A DNA stretch of 64,000 bases, from assembly GCF_026262505.1 (NCBI RefSeq), contig NC_067207.1, positions 20,738,082 to 20,802,081 of the forward strand, read 5' to 3'. The stretch comes from Trichomonas vaginalis G3. Lineage: Eukaryota; Parabasalia; Trichomonadida; Trichomonadidae. Under the pieces are notes generated by a model. It saw only the letters and a list, made by a program, of their open reading frames with translations. It searched no databases and was not told where the DNA came from. Of this stretch, positions 21,972 through 32,733 are shown piece by piece (positions within the stretch are counted from its first letter, which is position 1; every line of letters starts with the position of its first letter). A program made the position numbers and the translations under genes.

Positions 21972-23626
21972 TTACCCTATAATTCCTGGGTTGTCAATTT
22001 TTTTGGGGCCTATGGAGAAATTTACTTTATCAATAGCGCACCATAGATTCGAATCCAGAGCCTATAATTCTAGAAGTAGATGAAGGTACCCTAGAATAAC
22101 TACATGGTGTAGTTTTTATTGCTATTTAAGATATCACATAAAATATATTAATCAAATACCCAGATTTTCCTTACTTTTACCACCCCTCTAAAGCTGGGGA
22201 CACGGCCTATCGTTGGGAGTAGCTATTAAATAGAACCACCAAGGGTATTTTTCGAACTGCCGGTGTAGTGGAAACATCCGACATAATAATTCATTATGCC
22301 AAGGTTTGATTCCCATTTAGCCAATTTTTTTCTTTTTTGGATCATGAATTTTTTTTGGGTCACTATAAGATTTGTTTCATGTTCTAAATCTGCTGCATAT
22401 GTAATCTATTTTTATTTACCTATTTTTTAAAAATCTATTGGATTGCCAAATTTGAATATATTTAAAATCATAAAAATCCAAAAAAACTATAAATATATGT
22501 TTTATGCATAGTGTCGATACTCAAATATCAGATTACTTAGATCCATGAATAATATCCGAATTTTTTTTCTTAAAATTAAACTTCAAAACTTCTTGCAATC
22601 TTAGTCTTCATCAATTGTAAATTTTTAAAACCATTTTTTAAAATAATTTTGCGTAAATTTTATTCTCATGTTGTTTTAATCGAAAATTGATACATTTTCA
22701 AAAAAATAATATTGACTTATGAAATTCATTTTTAAGGTGAAATAGTATTGTTTTTATTAAAGTATATGAATAATATATAAAAAATTAATGAATAATATAA
22801 GCAGATTTTTAGTTTACAAAACAAATATGAGCAATGCAATTTCAAACTTTTGCTGGCAATTTCGATATTGCTCAAGTTTGTAGTATTTGTGATACCTATA
22901 ACATCGGCTTAATCAAAATTCGATTTTTCTTATGAGTTATTGAGAAAAATTTGATTGCAATGAGAAGGATTTCGACGTTTTTGATAAACTAAGAGCTGAG
23001 CTTTAGGGTTCAGTTCATTTATGGCTGTAGTTTGATGCGTAGATCTCTTTTTTATTGTAAATTCTTTCAGCATGGAGATCGAGAATGAATCTTTTGAGAA
23101 CTTTATGAGTTTTTACACCCGTAAAGAGGTCCTTCGAGGAAAGATAGTCCAGACTACATGAAGATGTGGGTTAACCAAAAAAATCCGATGGTTTCCCCAT
23201 ATTCATGTAGATCTTCGAAAAAATGAGCACCAAAAAAGCCAAAAAAATAGGCTTTTTATTGGATTTGTACACTAGATCAATAATCTATTTAGGATCTGAC
23301 ACTCTTTTTAGCCAGAGATATGAGGTCCTTTCTAGGAAAACGATCTATTCATCCATAAAAAAAATGAATTATCGTTTTCCCCAGAAATTACATGGGGAGT
23401 GGGAAAAGTAAGGAAAATCTGGGTAATAAAAATTTCAATAAAATTAAATAATTGTTATTTTTATATAGAGTAGATATTATTTCTATATTTAGATCGAAAA
23501 AATAAATAATTCTGAAGTACTAGTAATATTCATCCATGATGATTTATTTTTCAATATTATACAATAAGAAATATATTTATAAGTTTTTTTTTGAAAAATG
23601 TTTAAAATTGAGAGATCAAAATTTCG
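21972..23626 (-). repeat. Second copy of the 388-bp dispersed repeat, split by a TA-target element
   Basis: Outside the insert (22159-23423) this matches the reverse complement of 9277-9664 closely, including the box A/box B-like core. The intact copy at 9277 shows the uninterrupted site, so this insertion is younger than the repeat itself. Confidence 0.85.
22159..23423 (+). mobile_element. 1265-bp TA-target inverted-repeat element, copy 1
   Basis: Ends are 25-27-bp inverted repeats beginning CCCAGATTTTCCTTACTTTT, with TA duplicated on both sides (22157-22158, 23424-23425). That is the target preference of Tc1/mariner elements. The length is close to an autonomous mariner, but the inside has no long open frame and no visible transposase, so it is probably non-autonomous. 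A box A-like GTGTAGTGG near 22262 and GGTTTGATTCCC at 22303-22314 give it a tRNA-like core near one end. A 62-codon frame near the other end also occurs in the second copy simply because the DNA is shared. Confidence 0.85.
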
Positions 23627-24183
23627 ATTTGTGAAAAGAAATCATAAATCAAATATGTCCTAATTTTTGTTTTTATTAGGGTATACATGTTTTATACTCG
23701 AAGTACGGTATGTTGTTGTTTTTTTATTCAATAATTAAAAACTTGCATACAGGTCGTAAGGTGTTGGAATATCGTACACAGAGGTTACGCACATGTCTAG
23801 GGCAACTATTTGTTATGTATGAGTGTATTTTAAAAGATTTGAAATATCATAAGATTGATCCAAAATGGCATTATAATAAATGTTTTTATCCAATGTTAAT
23901 TATATTTTAAATAAAGTAATGCAAAATTAATGACTTTTGAAAATTGAGAGAGAGAACAAAAAATAGAGTTTTTAAAAAACTAAATGTTGAAATAGTTTGA
24001 GATATCAATAAAATTAACAGTGAAAAATATTAATCAGAATAAATACAAAAATTGGGTATCTTATTGAAAAAATATGTGAAAAAGAGTGAAGATCAACCGA
24101 AATTTTATATTAATATAAAGGATATAAAAGAAATGTGAACGTAAATAAATATAAATTAAAAGATATAATTAAAATTTTTAATA
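23627..24183. other. Intergenic
   Basis: AT-rich. A 66-codon frame at 23710-23910 (no ATG-linked initiator, low complexity) is not convincing as a gene. Confidence 0.4.
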
Positions 24184-24724
24184 AAGTTGAATCAAAGACA
24201 ACAATTGATAGACAATTGTTGTCTTTGTGTACAACATTCACTTGAATTATAAACAATAACAGGTGTTTGTTGTTCACTGAGCAACTTTGATAAGAATCAT
24301 TTGTGATTCTTGTCAAAGTTGAATCAAAGACAACAATTGATAGACAATGGTTGTCTATATGTTCGATAAACACGTGTTATTTATGAATATACACGTGTTT
24401 GTTGTTCACTGAGCAACTTTGATAAGAATCATTTGTGATTCTTGTCAAAGTTGAATCAAAGACAACAATTGATAGACAATTGTTGTCTTTGTGTACAACA
24501 TTCACTTGAATTATAAACAATAACAAGTGTTTGTTGTTCACTGAGCAACTTTGATAAGAATCATTTGTGATTCTTGTCAAAGTTGAATCAAAGACAACAA
24601 TTGATAGACAATTGTTGTCTTTGTGTACAACATTCACTTGAATTATAAACAATAACAGGTGTTTGTTGTTCACTGAGCAACTTTGATAAGAATCATTTGT
24701 GATTCTTCTCAAAGTTGAATCAAA
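24184..24724 (-). repeat. Array of 132-bp triple-hairpin units, left block
   Basis: About four 132-bp units. Each unit is three adjacent hairpins that cover nearly all of it. One example is CAAAGACAACAATTG with its complement (24457-24471 / 24477-24491, 5-base loop). Another is CAACTTTGATAAGAATCA with TGATTCTTGTCAAAGTTG (24546-24563 / 24568-24585, one T-G pair). The third joins ACAACA..CACTTG to CAAGTG..TGTTGT across the middle. One unit has a variant loop with ACACGTGT words (24370-24400). The same array, inverted, is at 27648-28062. Open frames here are repeat artefacts. Confidence 0.9.
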
Positions 24725-24950
24725 TTTTTATTTATTTCATGTATTTCTCTTTTAATATCGATATTCCTATTATTATTCTACCGTTTATTAATAAAAATAT
24801 TTCTTGCAAAACCTTAAAAATAAAATTTTGGATTCTTCCTTCTCATATACTGTATCCTTAGTTCTTTATTTTTAAAAATCTTATTTGGCGGTTACTCTCA
24901 ATTTTCTCAATTTTCTGAGCAATGAATTTACTTTTTTATATCAAATTTTA

Positions 24951-25724
24951 ATGAATATCAAATCTTATAAACAAGATGTTGAAAATATTGATATTGGTGA
25001 TTGTGTCTCCAAGATACCATTTCCTGTTGACAAAATAGATGCATTTGACGAAAATATCCTTGTTTTTACCCGGATTGTTATTTATTACGACTTTAAAATT
25101 TTAGCATTAGAATCCGATGATACATATCTATGTTATTTTCAATGGCAAAACAAATCAACACATAATAAACAAAAGAAAATAGGTACATTATTGTATTCTT
25201 TAATGAATAACGAAATTTCACTAGTAGACTTTATAATGCAAGATCAACAGTTCTCTCTTAACCGTTACATATGGTGGTGTCTAGACCAAAGCGTTCCAGA
25301 ATTCTTCAATCAGATACTTTTCATTGTTTTTACGCATTTCGATCAAGATTTTATCTTTTATAGCGGTCTTTTTTCAAATATTATTGATAATTATAATGAT
25401 TACAATTCTAGCAAGAAAAATTTTTTCGTTCAGATAATTTGCTATTGTATCTTAAATTTCGAATTTTCACAGAACGATCAACAAATAATGTACCACTTTT
25501 TATTGGAGGAAGGACTACTTGAATCATTTAATAATAACAGTCTAAGATTTAAAATTGATTTATTGTTGGCTCTTGAAAAATGCTATTGCATATTCGGAAA
25601 GTATGATTTTATGCATGACAAAATTGAATTAATAGATTTATCATATGAGAGCCAATTATTCGAAGAAAATTGCCCAAATTTCTTAGAATACTTGATTGAA
25701 TTAACAGATGAGGATGGTTCATAG
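24951..25724 (+). CDS. Unknown helical protein between inverted hairpin arrays
   Basis: A 257-residue protein from the ATG at 24951; the frame is open 22 codons further up but only from a TTG. TATCAAATTTTA just before the ATG could serve as a weak initiator. The sequence is rich in Asn, Asp, Phe and Tyr and predicted largely helical, with ARM-like stretches (FFVQIICYCILNFEFSQNDQQIMYHFLLEEGLLESFNNNSLRF style). It has no catalytic motif, signal peptide or clear membrane span. It is the only gene enclosed by the inverted 132-bp arrays. Whether it belongs to a mobile unit or is a host gene trapped there is not known. Confidence 0.55.
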   Translation: MNIKSYKQDVENIDIGDCVSKIPFPVDKIDAFDENILVFTRIVIYYDFKILALESDDTYLCYFQWQNKSTHNKQKKIGTLLYSLMNNEISLVDFIMQDQQFSLNRYIWWCLDQSVPEFFNQILFIVFTHFDQDFIFYSGLFSNIIDNYNDYNSSKKNFFVQIICYCILNFEFSQNDQQIMYHFLLEEGLLESFNNNSLRFKIDLLLALEKCYCIFGKYDFMHDKIELIDLSYESQLFEENCPNFLEYLIELTDEDGS

Positions 25725-27031
25725 AAGTTTATATGAGGATTTACTTTGAATAAATATAATTTTAATGAATTAAAAATTAATTTTATATATTTGGCTATTG
25801 TTATTATTTTTAGAGTATATGAGTTGGGGCAAAGTGAACCAAATTTTTGACATAAAAGAAAGTCTTTGAAGAGAGTTAAGAGAAATTTTTAAAAGATTAA
25901 AAAATAGCATATATAAAATTTAAGGATTTGATATGGTAAGGAGATATTATTTGTGACTGTCTCACAGAATGAGACGTTTCTCTACAATCTTCTTATTCCA
26001 CATTAATTTTCTTCTCAAATCAAGTTTTTATAGTATACTAATTTTTATTATGAATATACTATAGAGGCATTACATACAAACACACCATATTCATCACAAA
26101 ATTCACCTAATCTTCCAATCTGTATGTTTTATCAATTGTTATCATTTCATATAATAACAATTTTATATTTGACTAATCTAATTTCATATTTTCCTATTAA
26201 ATACTAATTTACACAAAAATGGTTTTATCAAATCTTTATGAAGTTATTAAATTCCAGATTATATTGCTTACTTTGCAAGCTAACTATAATATAGTGTGAT
26301 AGCCTTATTGAACTTTGATCAAATACTCCTTCGTCCGTTAAAAATTAAGATGCGTTTAAAAAATCGGAAAAAAAATTCTTTTGTTTTATTTTTAATTTTT
26401 CAACCGATAAAACTTTTTAGAAAAACTCCAAATTCCAAGAAATGCTTAGATTCAATATGAAGAACATATTCATACAGTCATTTCGTTTCAAATTTCAATT
26501 TTCAAATCGAACAAAGCTGCAAATTTGAATACTTTACAAAATTTTGAAACGTCTTTTCCCGAATGAATATTGAGTTTCAAGCCGGACAAGCTATAGCAAA
26601 ACTGATCCTTATGACCCACTCTATCATTTTGGTTTTTTTTTGCAAAACGTGGGTAAACGCCCATCTCATAACACATTTTTTGCAAAATTTGGTAAAATCC
26701 GTGTAAATGCTCAGATACATGTGGCCAATAATATTTGAATACTGACAGGTCCGGATATTAGGTTTAAATAGCTGATTTAATTCGAAATATGAAAAAAGAT
26801 GAAATCTCAATGTAATATAGTAAATTAAGAATCAGTATGAATGGTTATATGCTTTTGATAAAAGAAAACTGAATGAAATAGAAAAAAATTTGAATCTCAG
26901 AATTTAAAAGTAAATAGAGAAGAAAAAGTGGCTTTAGGGGTTTTATGATAAGGTATTGTCGGGTATTAGAAGTAAATATGTTGAAGAGAGATATTCCGTT
27001 AATATGAGACAAAATTAAAACAAGAATTGAA
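25725..27031. other. Intergenic inside the composite repeat locus
   Basis: AT-rich. Short frames on the minus strand at 26488-26810 overlap each other and carry no family signature. No RNA gene is seen. Confidence 0.4.
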
Positions 27032-27586
27032 GATTGTGTATGAATGTGTCATTCTGGGAGACTTGCATAGACAATGTCTCCCACAATGACACATAGCACA
27101 CAATAACAGTGCACTGTTGCACTTTGTTGACAAAAGATACACAATCAGAAGAAGATTGTGTATGAATGTGTCATTCTGGGAGACTTGCATAGACAATGTC
27201 TCCCACAATGACACATAGCACACAATAACAGTGCACTGTTGCACTTTGTTGACAAAAGATACACAATCAGAAGAAGATTGTGTATGAATGTGTCATTCTG
27301 GGAGACTTGCATAGACAATGTCTCCCACAATGACACATAGCACACAATAACAGTGCACTGTTGCACTTTGTTGACAAAAGATACACAATCAGAAGAAGAT
27401 TGTGTATGAATGTGTCATTCTGGGAGACTTGCATAGACAATGTCTCCCAAAATGACACATAGCACACAATAACAGTGCACTGTTGCACTTTGTTGACAAA
27501 AGATACACAATCAGAAGAAGATTGTGTATGAATGTGTCATTCTGGGAGACTTGCATAGACAATGTCTCCCAAAATGACACATATAG
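27032..27586 (+). repeat. Array of 122-bp nested-palindrome units
   Basis: Five units start at 27032, 27154, 27276, 27398 and 27520; the last is partial. In each unit GATTGTGTAT pairs with ATACACAATC at the far end (27032-27041 / 27137-27146). Inside is a long hairpin, TGTGTCATTCTGGGAGAC with GTCTCCCACAATGACACA, and the palindrome ACAGTGCACTGT. Units are nearly identical; one C/A variant separates the later ones. The overlapping open frames on the minus strand follow from the repeat. Confidence 0.9.
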
Positions 27587-27647
27587 ATAAATAAAAGCGT
27601 AATATGCTATTTTGTGTTTCAAAGTATTACAAAATGATTCTTCTAAA

Positions 27648-28062
27648 AGTTGCTCAGTGAACAACAAACACGTGTATATTCATAAATAACACGTGTTTAT
27701 CGAACATATAGACAACCATTGTCTATCAATTGTTGTCTTTGATTCAACTTTGACAAGAATCACAAATGATTCTTATCAAAGTTGCTCAGTGAACAACAAA
27801 CACTTGTTATTGTTTATAATTCAAGTGAATGTTGTACACAAAGACAACAATTGTCTATCAATTGTTGTCTTTGATTCAACTTTGACAAGAATCACAAATG
27901 ATTCTTATCAAAGTTGCTCAGTGAACAACAAACACCTGTTATTGTTTATAATTCAAGTGAATGTTGTACACAAAGACAACAATTGTCTATCAATTGTTGT
28001 CTTTGATTCAACTTTGACAAGAATCACAAATGATTCTTATCAAAGTTGCTCAGTGAACAACA
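27648..28062 (+). repeat. Array of 132-bp triple-hairpin units, right block (inverted)
   Basis: Three units of the 132-bp array in opposite orientation to 24184-24724. They include the variant unit with ACACGTGT words at its outer left (27670-27710). Together the two blocks enclose about 2.9 kb holding one gene and the 122-bp array. Confidence 0.9.
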
Positions 28063-29278
28063 CCCATTAATTCTTTTTGATATTACACATTATGCTAACC
28101 AACCACACCAGTCATTTTATTTATATAGCTTTTATCCATAACATTTTTAAAGGATTTCAAATAATTTACTTTTTCAAATATTTACTAGTTAATATCTCAA
28201 TCAATTTATCCTCTTATTTATATTTTTAAAAATTTTCATCTCCATCACCATTCAATTTGGAATCTCATTTTTAAAATATCTTAATATAATCAGAATTTTA
28301 TTAGTAGGTTAAAATATTTGCGAATATTAATTATTTGGATCAAAGCTTTCATACGATTACATTAATTTTTTTAATCAAAATTCTATTTCATTACTACTCA
28401 ATTTTAAATCATAGCAGCATTAATAGCTCATCTACTTATATTCCATCATAATGTTATTTTATTCAATTTTTATATATCTGATTTTCATATTTTTTCAAAT
28501 TCTGTCGCAAAATCTTTAAAATTGTTATATTTCCTTACAACACGGTTAATATAGTATTCTCCTTAACTTGTTTAAATGCAATTTTGCAATATTTGGAAAT
28601 GATCAAAATATCCTAATGTAAACGTTTGCTCTTATAATTCAGTGTCATAGTCGATTGTTTCTAACAAATTAATCTTTTTTGCATTGATTTTCGAAGTATT
28701 GCATTTTCATTACGGCCAAATCTGCTCTCTTTCATTAGATTGATAGCTCACAATAGTTCTTGTAATCAGAGAGGAAATATCTTACGAAATATACCTCTAA
28801 ATTTTCACTTTATAGATAAATGTTATATTTTTCCGTTACTCGATTATTGTCCAATAAAACCACAATCATATTAAACTTCGTCCAAAATAAACAATAAAGA
28901 ATAGTTTTTAAGTTTCTTAAACGGTTTATGAAGGTTCATATTTAATCGATTTTTTTATTTTCAATTCATGTATCTATAGTTCGTTAGTCTATCATCCCTT
29001 CATAAATTATCTGCAAAGAATTTTGTAGAATCTCAACTCTGTGAGGAACTACAATAAATTGAAAAGTCATTTTGTGATATCAAAATCCAATATATTATTC
29101 TTTCTAATACATATTAATAATATCTTGAGATGTAGTACACTATATATATACTTTCAAAACTCTTATATGTTTATTAGTTATTGAGATAGAAGCGATTTAA
29201 TTCGTTGAAAATCGACGAAAAGTGCCATATTCATAAAATTATAGGGTATATATATATACATATTTATTTAAACAAGGT
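28063..29278. other. Intergenic, no gene seen
   Basis: About 1.2 kb of AT-rich DNA with stops in every frame. No RNA gene or repeat is recognised. Confidence 0.5.
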
Positions 29279-29998
29279 TTACATAGCAGATGTAGAGCTT
29301 TGGCGTGTAATTTCGAAATTGAACACTCCAACTTTGTCTCTTGAAATGTAAGAAACGTTAGAATTTGAGATTTTAGAAGTTCTTGACTTTGATGAGACTT
29401 TACTTTGTGTTGATATTTTACTATGTACTGATATTTTACTATGTACTGATATTTTACTATGTACTGATATTTTACTATGTACTGATGTATCATCTTTCTC
29501 TATCTTTAGGGCAGTAGATTTTTGTTTAGAAGTCTTCTTTGATATTTTACCATCGCGAATATATCTCACGTTTAATGCTCTGTTCATTGATTCTTCGTTA
29601 TAGAATTGAGCGACTGCACATCCTCTCAAGAGTTTGACTCTGAAAACTTGACCGAATAATGCTAATTCCTCGTATAAATCTCTTTCTGATGTAAAATTAC
29701 CACCTGAGATGAAAATAGAAAACAATTCTTCATTTTGGATGTTGATAACATCATAACCGCAAATGTTTGCATAAAGAACTTGACCATCAACTTTCGTGTA
29801 ATTGATACCGTATATTAAGTTAAATGCACCAATATATGATAAAACTGATACATTTGCACATTTCCTTCTTCCGTCTGATGATGCGAAAACTTCAACTTTT
29901 GATATTTCTCCTGTAAATTTCTTGCAATACATGTGAACAGATTCTCTTGTTGCAGTAGGATGGATTCCTGTAATATATACAACTACTTCTTGTTGCAT
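29279..29998 (-). CDS. Two-RRM RNA-binding protein with SVHSKI repeats
   Basis: A 239-residue protein. Residues about 5-78 (VVVYITGIHPTATRESV...) and about 90-155 (LFSIFISGGNFTSERDL...GCAVAQFYNEESMNRAL) read as two divergent RNA-recognition motifs. RNP-like strands are visible, but some of the usual aromatic RNP residues are replaced. After a Lys-rich stretch, residues about 172-196 repeat SVHSKI four times (18-bp unit), then a Ser/Lys-rich tail follows. Phosphorylation of the tail is plausible but not shown. The gene starts next to an initiator-like element. A broken copy of residues about 140-200 lies inverted 870 bp away (30862-30996) and has only one SVHSKI unit, so the repeat grew in this gene. 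Confidence 0.75.
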   Translation of the reverse strand: MQQEVVVYITGIHPTATRESVHMYCKKFTGEISKVEVFASSDGRRKCANVSVLSYIGAFNLIYGINYTKVDGQVLYANICGYDVINIQNEELFSIFISGGNFTSERDLYEELALFGQVFRVKLLRGCAVAQFYNEESMNRALNVRYIRDGKISKKTSKQKSTALKIEKDDTSVHSKISVHSKISVHSKISVHSKISTQSKVSSKSRTSKISNSNVSYISRDKVGVFNFEITRQSSTSAM

Positions 29999-30011
29999 TA
30001 TATAAAAATGA
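29999..30011 (-). promoter_or_regulatory. Initiator-like element
   Basis: On the minus strand TCATTTTTATATA directly precedes the ATG of the RRM gene. It gives a leader of about 10 bases, in line with the short leaders of trichomonads. Confidence 0.55.
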
Positions 30012-30174
30012 TTTTTTATGTCAAAAATCGTGTAAAATTTTTGGAAACTAAATTTTTTTTGGAAAATTTAGAATCAATCCTAGTCAAAAAAATTATATGA
30101 AATTTTTATATTGAAGATAGAATTCTACACTTAAAATTATTTATAATTTGAGAAAAATTTGAAGATGTCAAAAA

Positions 30175-30780
30175 TTGATGATTTGGAGGGAAAAAATTGA
30201 GATGATAAAGGAAATCAAGAAAATCATACATATACATTTTAAACTTAATAAAGAAATAACAATAGTTCTAATTTCACGTGGAGTAGATATCAACGGAAAA
30301 GATAAAATTGGAAATATTGCTCTTCATTATGCATCGGTTTGTAATAGTAAAGAAAGGGATGAACTTCTTACTTCGTAAGGCTCAAATATCAATGAAAAAG
30401 ATATACATGAAAAAACAGTTCTTCATCTCGCAGCATTGAATAATAGAAAAGAAATAGCTAAACTTCTTATTTTCCATGGCCCAAATGTCAACGAAATATA
30501 TAAATATGGAAAGACCGCACTTCATTATGCAACAAGTAATAAAAGTAAATAAACAGTTGAACTTCTTATTACGCAAGCTGCAAAAATCAACGAAAAAGAT
30601 ATATATGAAAAGCAGTTCTTCATTATGTAGCATTGCAAAAATAGAAAAGAAATAGTTGAGCTCCTTATTCCTTATGGTGCAAACATCAACTAAAAAGATA
30701 AAAATGCAACAATTGCTCTTGATATGGCAGCTGATAATAATAATAGAGTAACACCTGAACTTCTTATTTCACAATACGCA
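30175..30780 (+). pseudogene. Broken ankyrin-repeat gene
   Basis: Successive ankyrin-type repeats can be read on the plus strand, for example VLISRGVDINGKDKIGNIALHYA, EKTVLHLAALNNRKEIAKLLIFHG and KTALHYATSNKSK. They are interrupted by several in-frame stops and at least one change of frame near 30610. The repeats resemble the large ankyrin families of trichomonads. No intact start or end is seen. Confidence 0.75.
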
Positions 30781-30861
30781 TAATTTAATGTTCCTGTATC
30801 AGATGCTTCTCTTTCTTTTATGATATTTCGAAAAATATATAAATGAAATAACCTCTCTTCA

Positions 30862-30996
30862 TGATGTATTAAACATGAGATATATTCGCGATGGTAAAAT
30901 ATCAAAGAAGACTTCTAAACAAAAATCTATTCCTCAAAAGATAGAGAAAGATGATATCTCAGTACATAGTAAAATATCAACATAAAGTAAACAAAC
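30862..30996 (+). pseudogene. Inverted fragment of the neighbouring RRM gene tail
   Basis: The translation (NMRYIRDGKISKKTSKQKS, then QKIEKDDISVHSKIST) matches residues about 140-195 of the RRM protein at 29279-29998, on the opposite strand. It ends in a stop shortly after. It is a partial duplicate lying between the ankyrin remnant and the isochorismatase-fold gene. Confidence 0.8.
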
Positions 30997-31001
30997 AAAA
31001 T

Positions 31002-32024
31002 TTAATACAGGTGTTCTAATCGGGTATCTTGCGTCAAATTATCATCTTGAGTAGTATTCGTATCAGTCGTATTAACAAATTGTTGGGGTGAGTCTAAATG
31101 ATCAAACATCCAAGCTGTTTTCGTAAAATATTGATATTTAGGTTGTATACGTGGAAGATTTGATTGCTGGATAGCTCTGATCAGGTCATATGATTTCACA
31201 GAAACTCCAAATTTAGTTTCGAAATAATTATTAGTAGCTCTATTTCCAGTAGTATGAGTAGGACAATGATCCTTTTGCTTTTCAAATACCCAACACGAAT
31301 CAACAAGATCTCCAACAATAATCAAATCTAAATTTGCTTGTTGGCAGTACAACATAACAGCCATTAAGCACATATTCGTATGTTGGCCAAGAAAGATGAC
31401 TGTCTTCTTATTAAGCCCAACAAATGACTCTGCTGCTTCTTCGAAATTCTGAACAAAATAATCGTCGCGTGCAAGTGCAATTTTATATGTATATCTGTTA
31501 TCTCTAGTTTCACCGAACCGTTGTAAATCTTTATAAACACAGATATCTTTAAATCCAGGAATATATACGTGATGAAATCGGTATTGATCAGCTTCATAAT
31601 CAGCGATCTCAGTAATCATACCATTACGCACTGCCTGAAAGCCTCTTTTTCTTTGTCGAGACCCTCCATATAATCTATCTGCAAAAGATGAAATTGTAAC
31701 AACTGTAATGCCTATATTTCTTAGTCTTTGTAACATTTCATTAATTCTAGGAGTGAAAAAGAATTCTCTGTCATTATAATATGTGCACCAATGTGATCTC
31801 CACATATCTACGTATGCTACTGTATTAGATATATTGATATTCTTGTAAAATGTAAAGGTTCCTGATTCATTTCTTTTTTGAACTGGAATTCGTAAGATTT
31901 CGCTTTTTATATCATAACTTATTTGGATTTGATCCTTTTTTCCTGAACCAGAAAAGATATTTGTGACTTTTGATTTGAAATCTTTGAAGGAGAAGCAAAT
32001 TAATGACAAAAGAAAAAGCATCAT
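31002..32024 (-). CDS. Secreted isochorismatase-fold hydrolase-like protein
   Basis: A 340-residue protein. Residues 1-13 (MMLFLLSLICFSF) form a likely signal peptide, pointing to secretion or lysosomes. The rest fits the isochorismatase/cysteine-hydrolase fold. D73 in AYVDMWRSHW is the usual N-terminal catalytic Asp. The helix PRINEMLQRLRNIGITVV is the family's first repeat. HTNMC with C219 in VIFLGQHTNMCLMAV sits where the nucleophile lies in the G-x-x-T-x-x-C motif. The basic third residue is less clear (K181 is a candidate). The C-terminal 40 residues are Thr/Asn-rich. Members act on varied amides and isochorismate, so the substrate is unknown. TCAAAT just before the ATG may be the initiator. 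Confidence 0.7.
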   Translation of the reverse strand: MMLFLLSLICFSFKDFKSKVTNIFSGSGKKDQIQISYDIKSEILRIPVQKRNESGTFTFYKNINISNTVAYVDMWRSHWCTYYNDREFFFTPRINEMLQRLRNIGITVVTISSFADRLYGGSRQRKRGFQAVRNGMITEIADYEADQYRFHHVYIPGFKDICVYKDLQRFGETRDNRYTYKIALARDDYFVQNFEEAAESFVGLNKKTVIFLGQHTNMCLMAVMLYCQQANLDLIIVGDLVDSCWVFEKQKDHCPTHTTGNRATNNYFETKFGVSVKSYDLIRAIQQSNLPRIQPKYQYFTKTAWMFDHLDSPQQFVNTTDTNTTQDDNLTQDTRLEHLY

Positions 32025-32172
32025 ATTTGAGGATTAGCTCAATCGCTAAAAATAAAACAATTGGCTGAAACATTTCTATAGAATATGCATATATACAATC
32101 TATTTATCATATTAACATTTGATGTTCCTTGATTTGAGGAAATACGTTAAAATTTTTTTGCAGAGATTTATA

Positions 32173-32733
32173 ATGGAAGATATCCCTCCACGTAAGCCAC
32201 ATCGCCTTGAAAGAGGTGATCATATGATTACTACTGAGAGAGTAGCAACATATGACAAAATGGCTAGAAATTTACATCATCCTTCTTATAGAAATGATTT
32301 CACAAAACATTATGACGATCTTTTTCGATTAAATCTTAAATTTCACGATTTAAACTATCCAGCACCACCCCCAGAAATTCGTACAAGGAAATATAAGACA
32401 ATCGACCCAATGACTGGTACAATGTCTACAACATTACTTAGTTCCCGTGTTACAAACAGCGAAACTCGCAAAAAGAGTAAATACATGAGTACCAAACGCT
32501 TAGGATCTCCAAAGAAGCAAATAACTTCTTTCCGCGAAAAATTTATTGAAGATTTAAAGCGTGACGAGGGCAAACCATTTGCAGATCAAGAAAGAATTAT
32601 AGCCGAACTAGTAAGATCTCTTCTAAAAGAGGGAGTTGAGATGGAAACCATTCAAAATGCTTTTGAAGATGTTCGTATAGACTTTATTGTCCATCAAGAC
32701 ACATCAGAACTAGAAATAGTTTTGAACTTCTGA
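32173..32733 (+). CDS. Conserved-looking protein of unknown function
   Basis: From the ATG at 32173 (MEDIPPRKPHRLERG) this encodes 186 residues. The frame remains open upstream to an ATG at 32122, so the start is not certain. The N-terminal half is basic with Pro-rich patches (YPAPPPEIRTRKYK). The C-terminal 70 residues form a likely helical, acidic region (ERIIAELVRSLLKEGVEMETIQNAFEDVR). No family is recognised. It is divergent from the secreted hydrolase gene, with about 150 bp between starts. Confidence 0.6.
   Translation: MEDIPPRKPHRLERGDHMITTERVATYDKMARNLHHPSYRNDFTKHYDDLFRLNLKFHDLNYPAPPPEIRTRKYKTIDPMTGTMSTTLLSSRVTNSETRKKSKYMSTKRLGSPKKQITSFREKFIEDLKRDEGKPFADQERIIAELVRSLLKEGVEMETIQNAFEDVRIDFIVHQDTSELEIVLNF

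Noticed and set aside
23223-23411. 62-codon frame shared by both TA elements as a possible transposase
   Set aside because: It is conserved only because the DNA is nearly identical; no DDE or helix-turn-helix features and far too short.
24110-28070. Frames of 73-125 codons in the hairpin arrays
   Set aside because: The same peptide repeats with the array unit on whichever strand is open; no start context.
32122-32172. Short intron ending in TTTTTTTGCAG before the ATG at 32173
   Set aside because: Trichomonad introns have conserved ends with an ACTAAC-type branch and acceptor signal, which is absent here.
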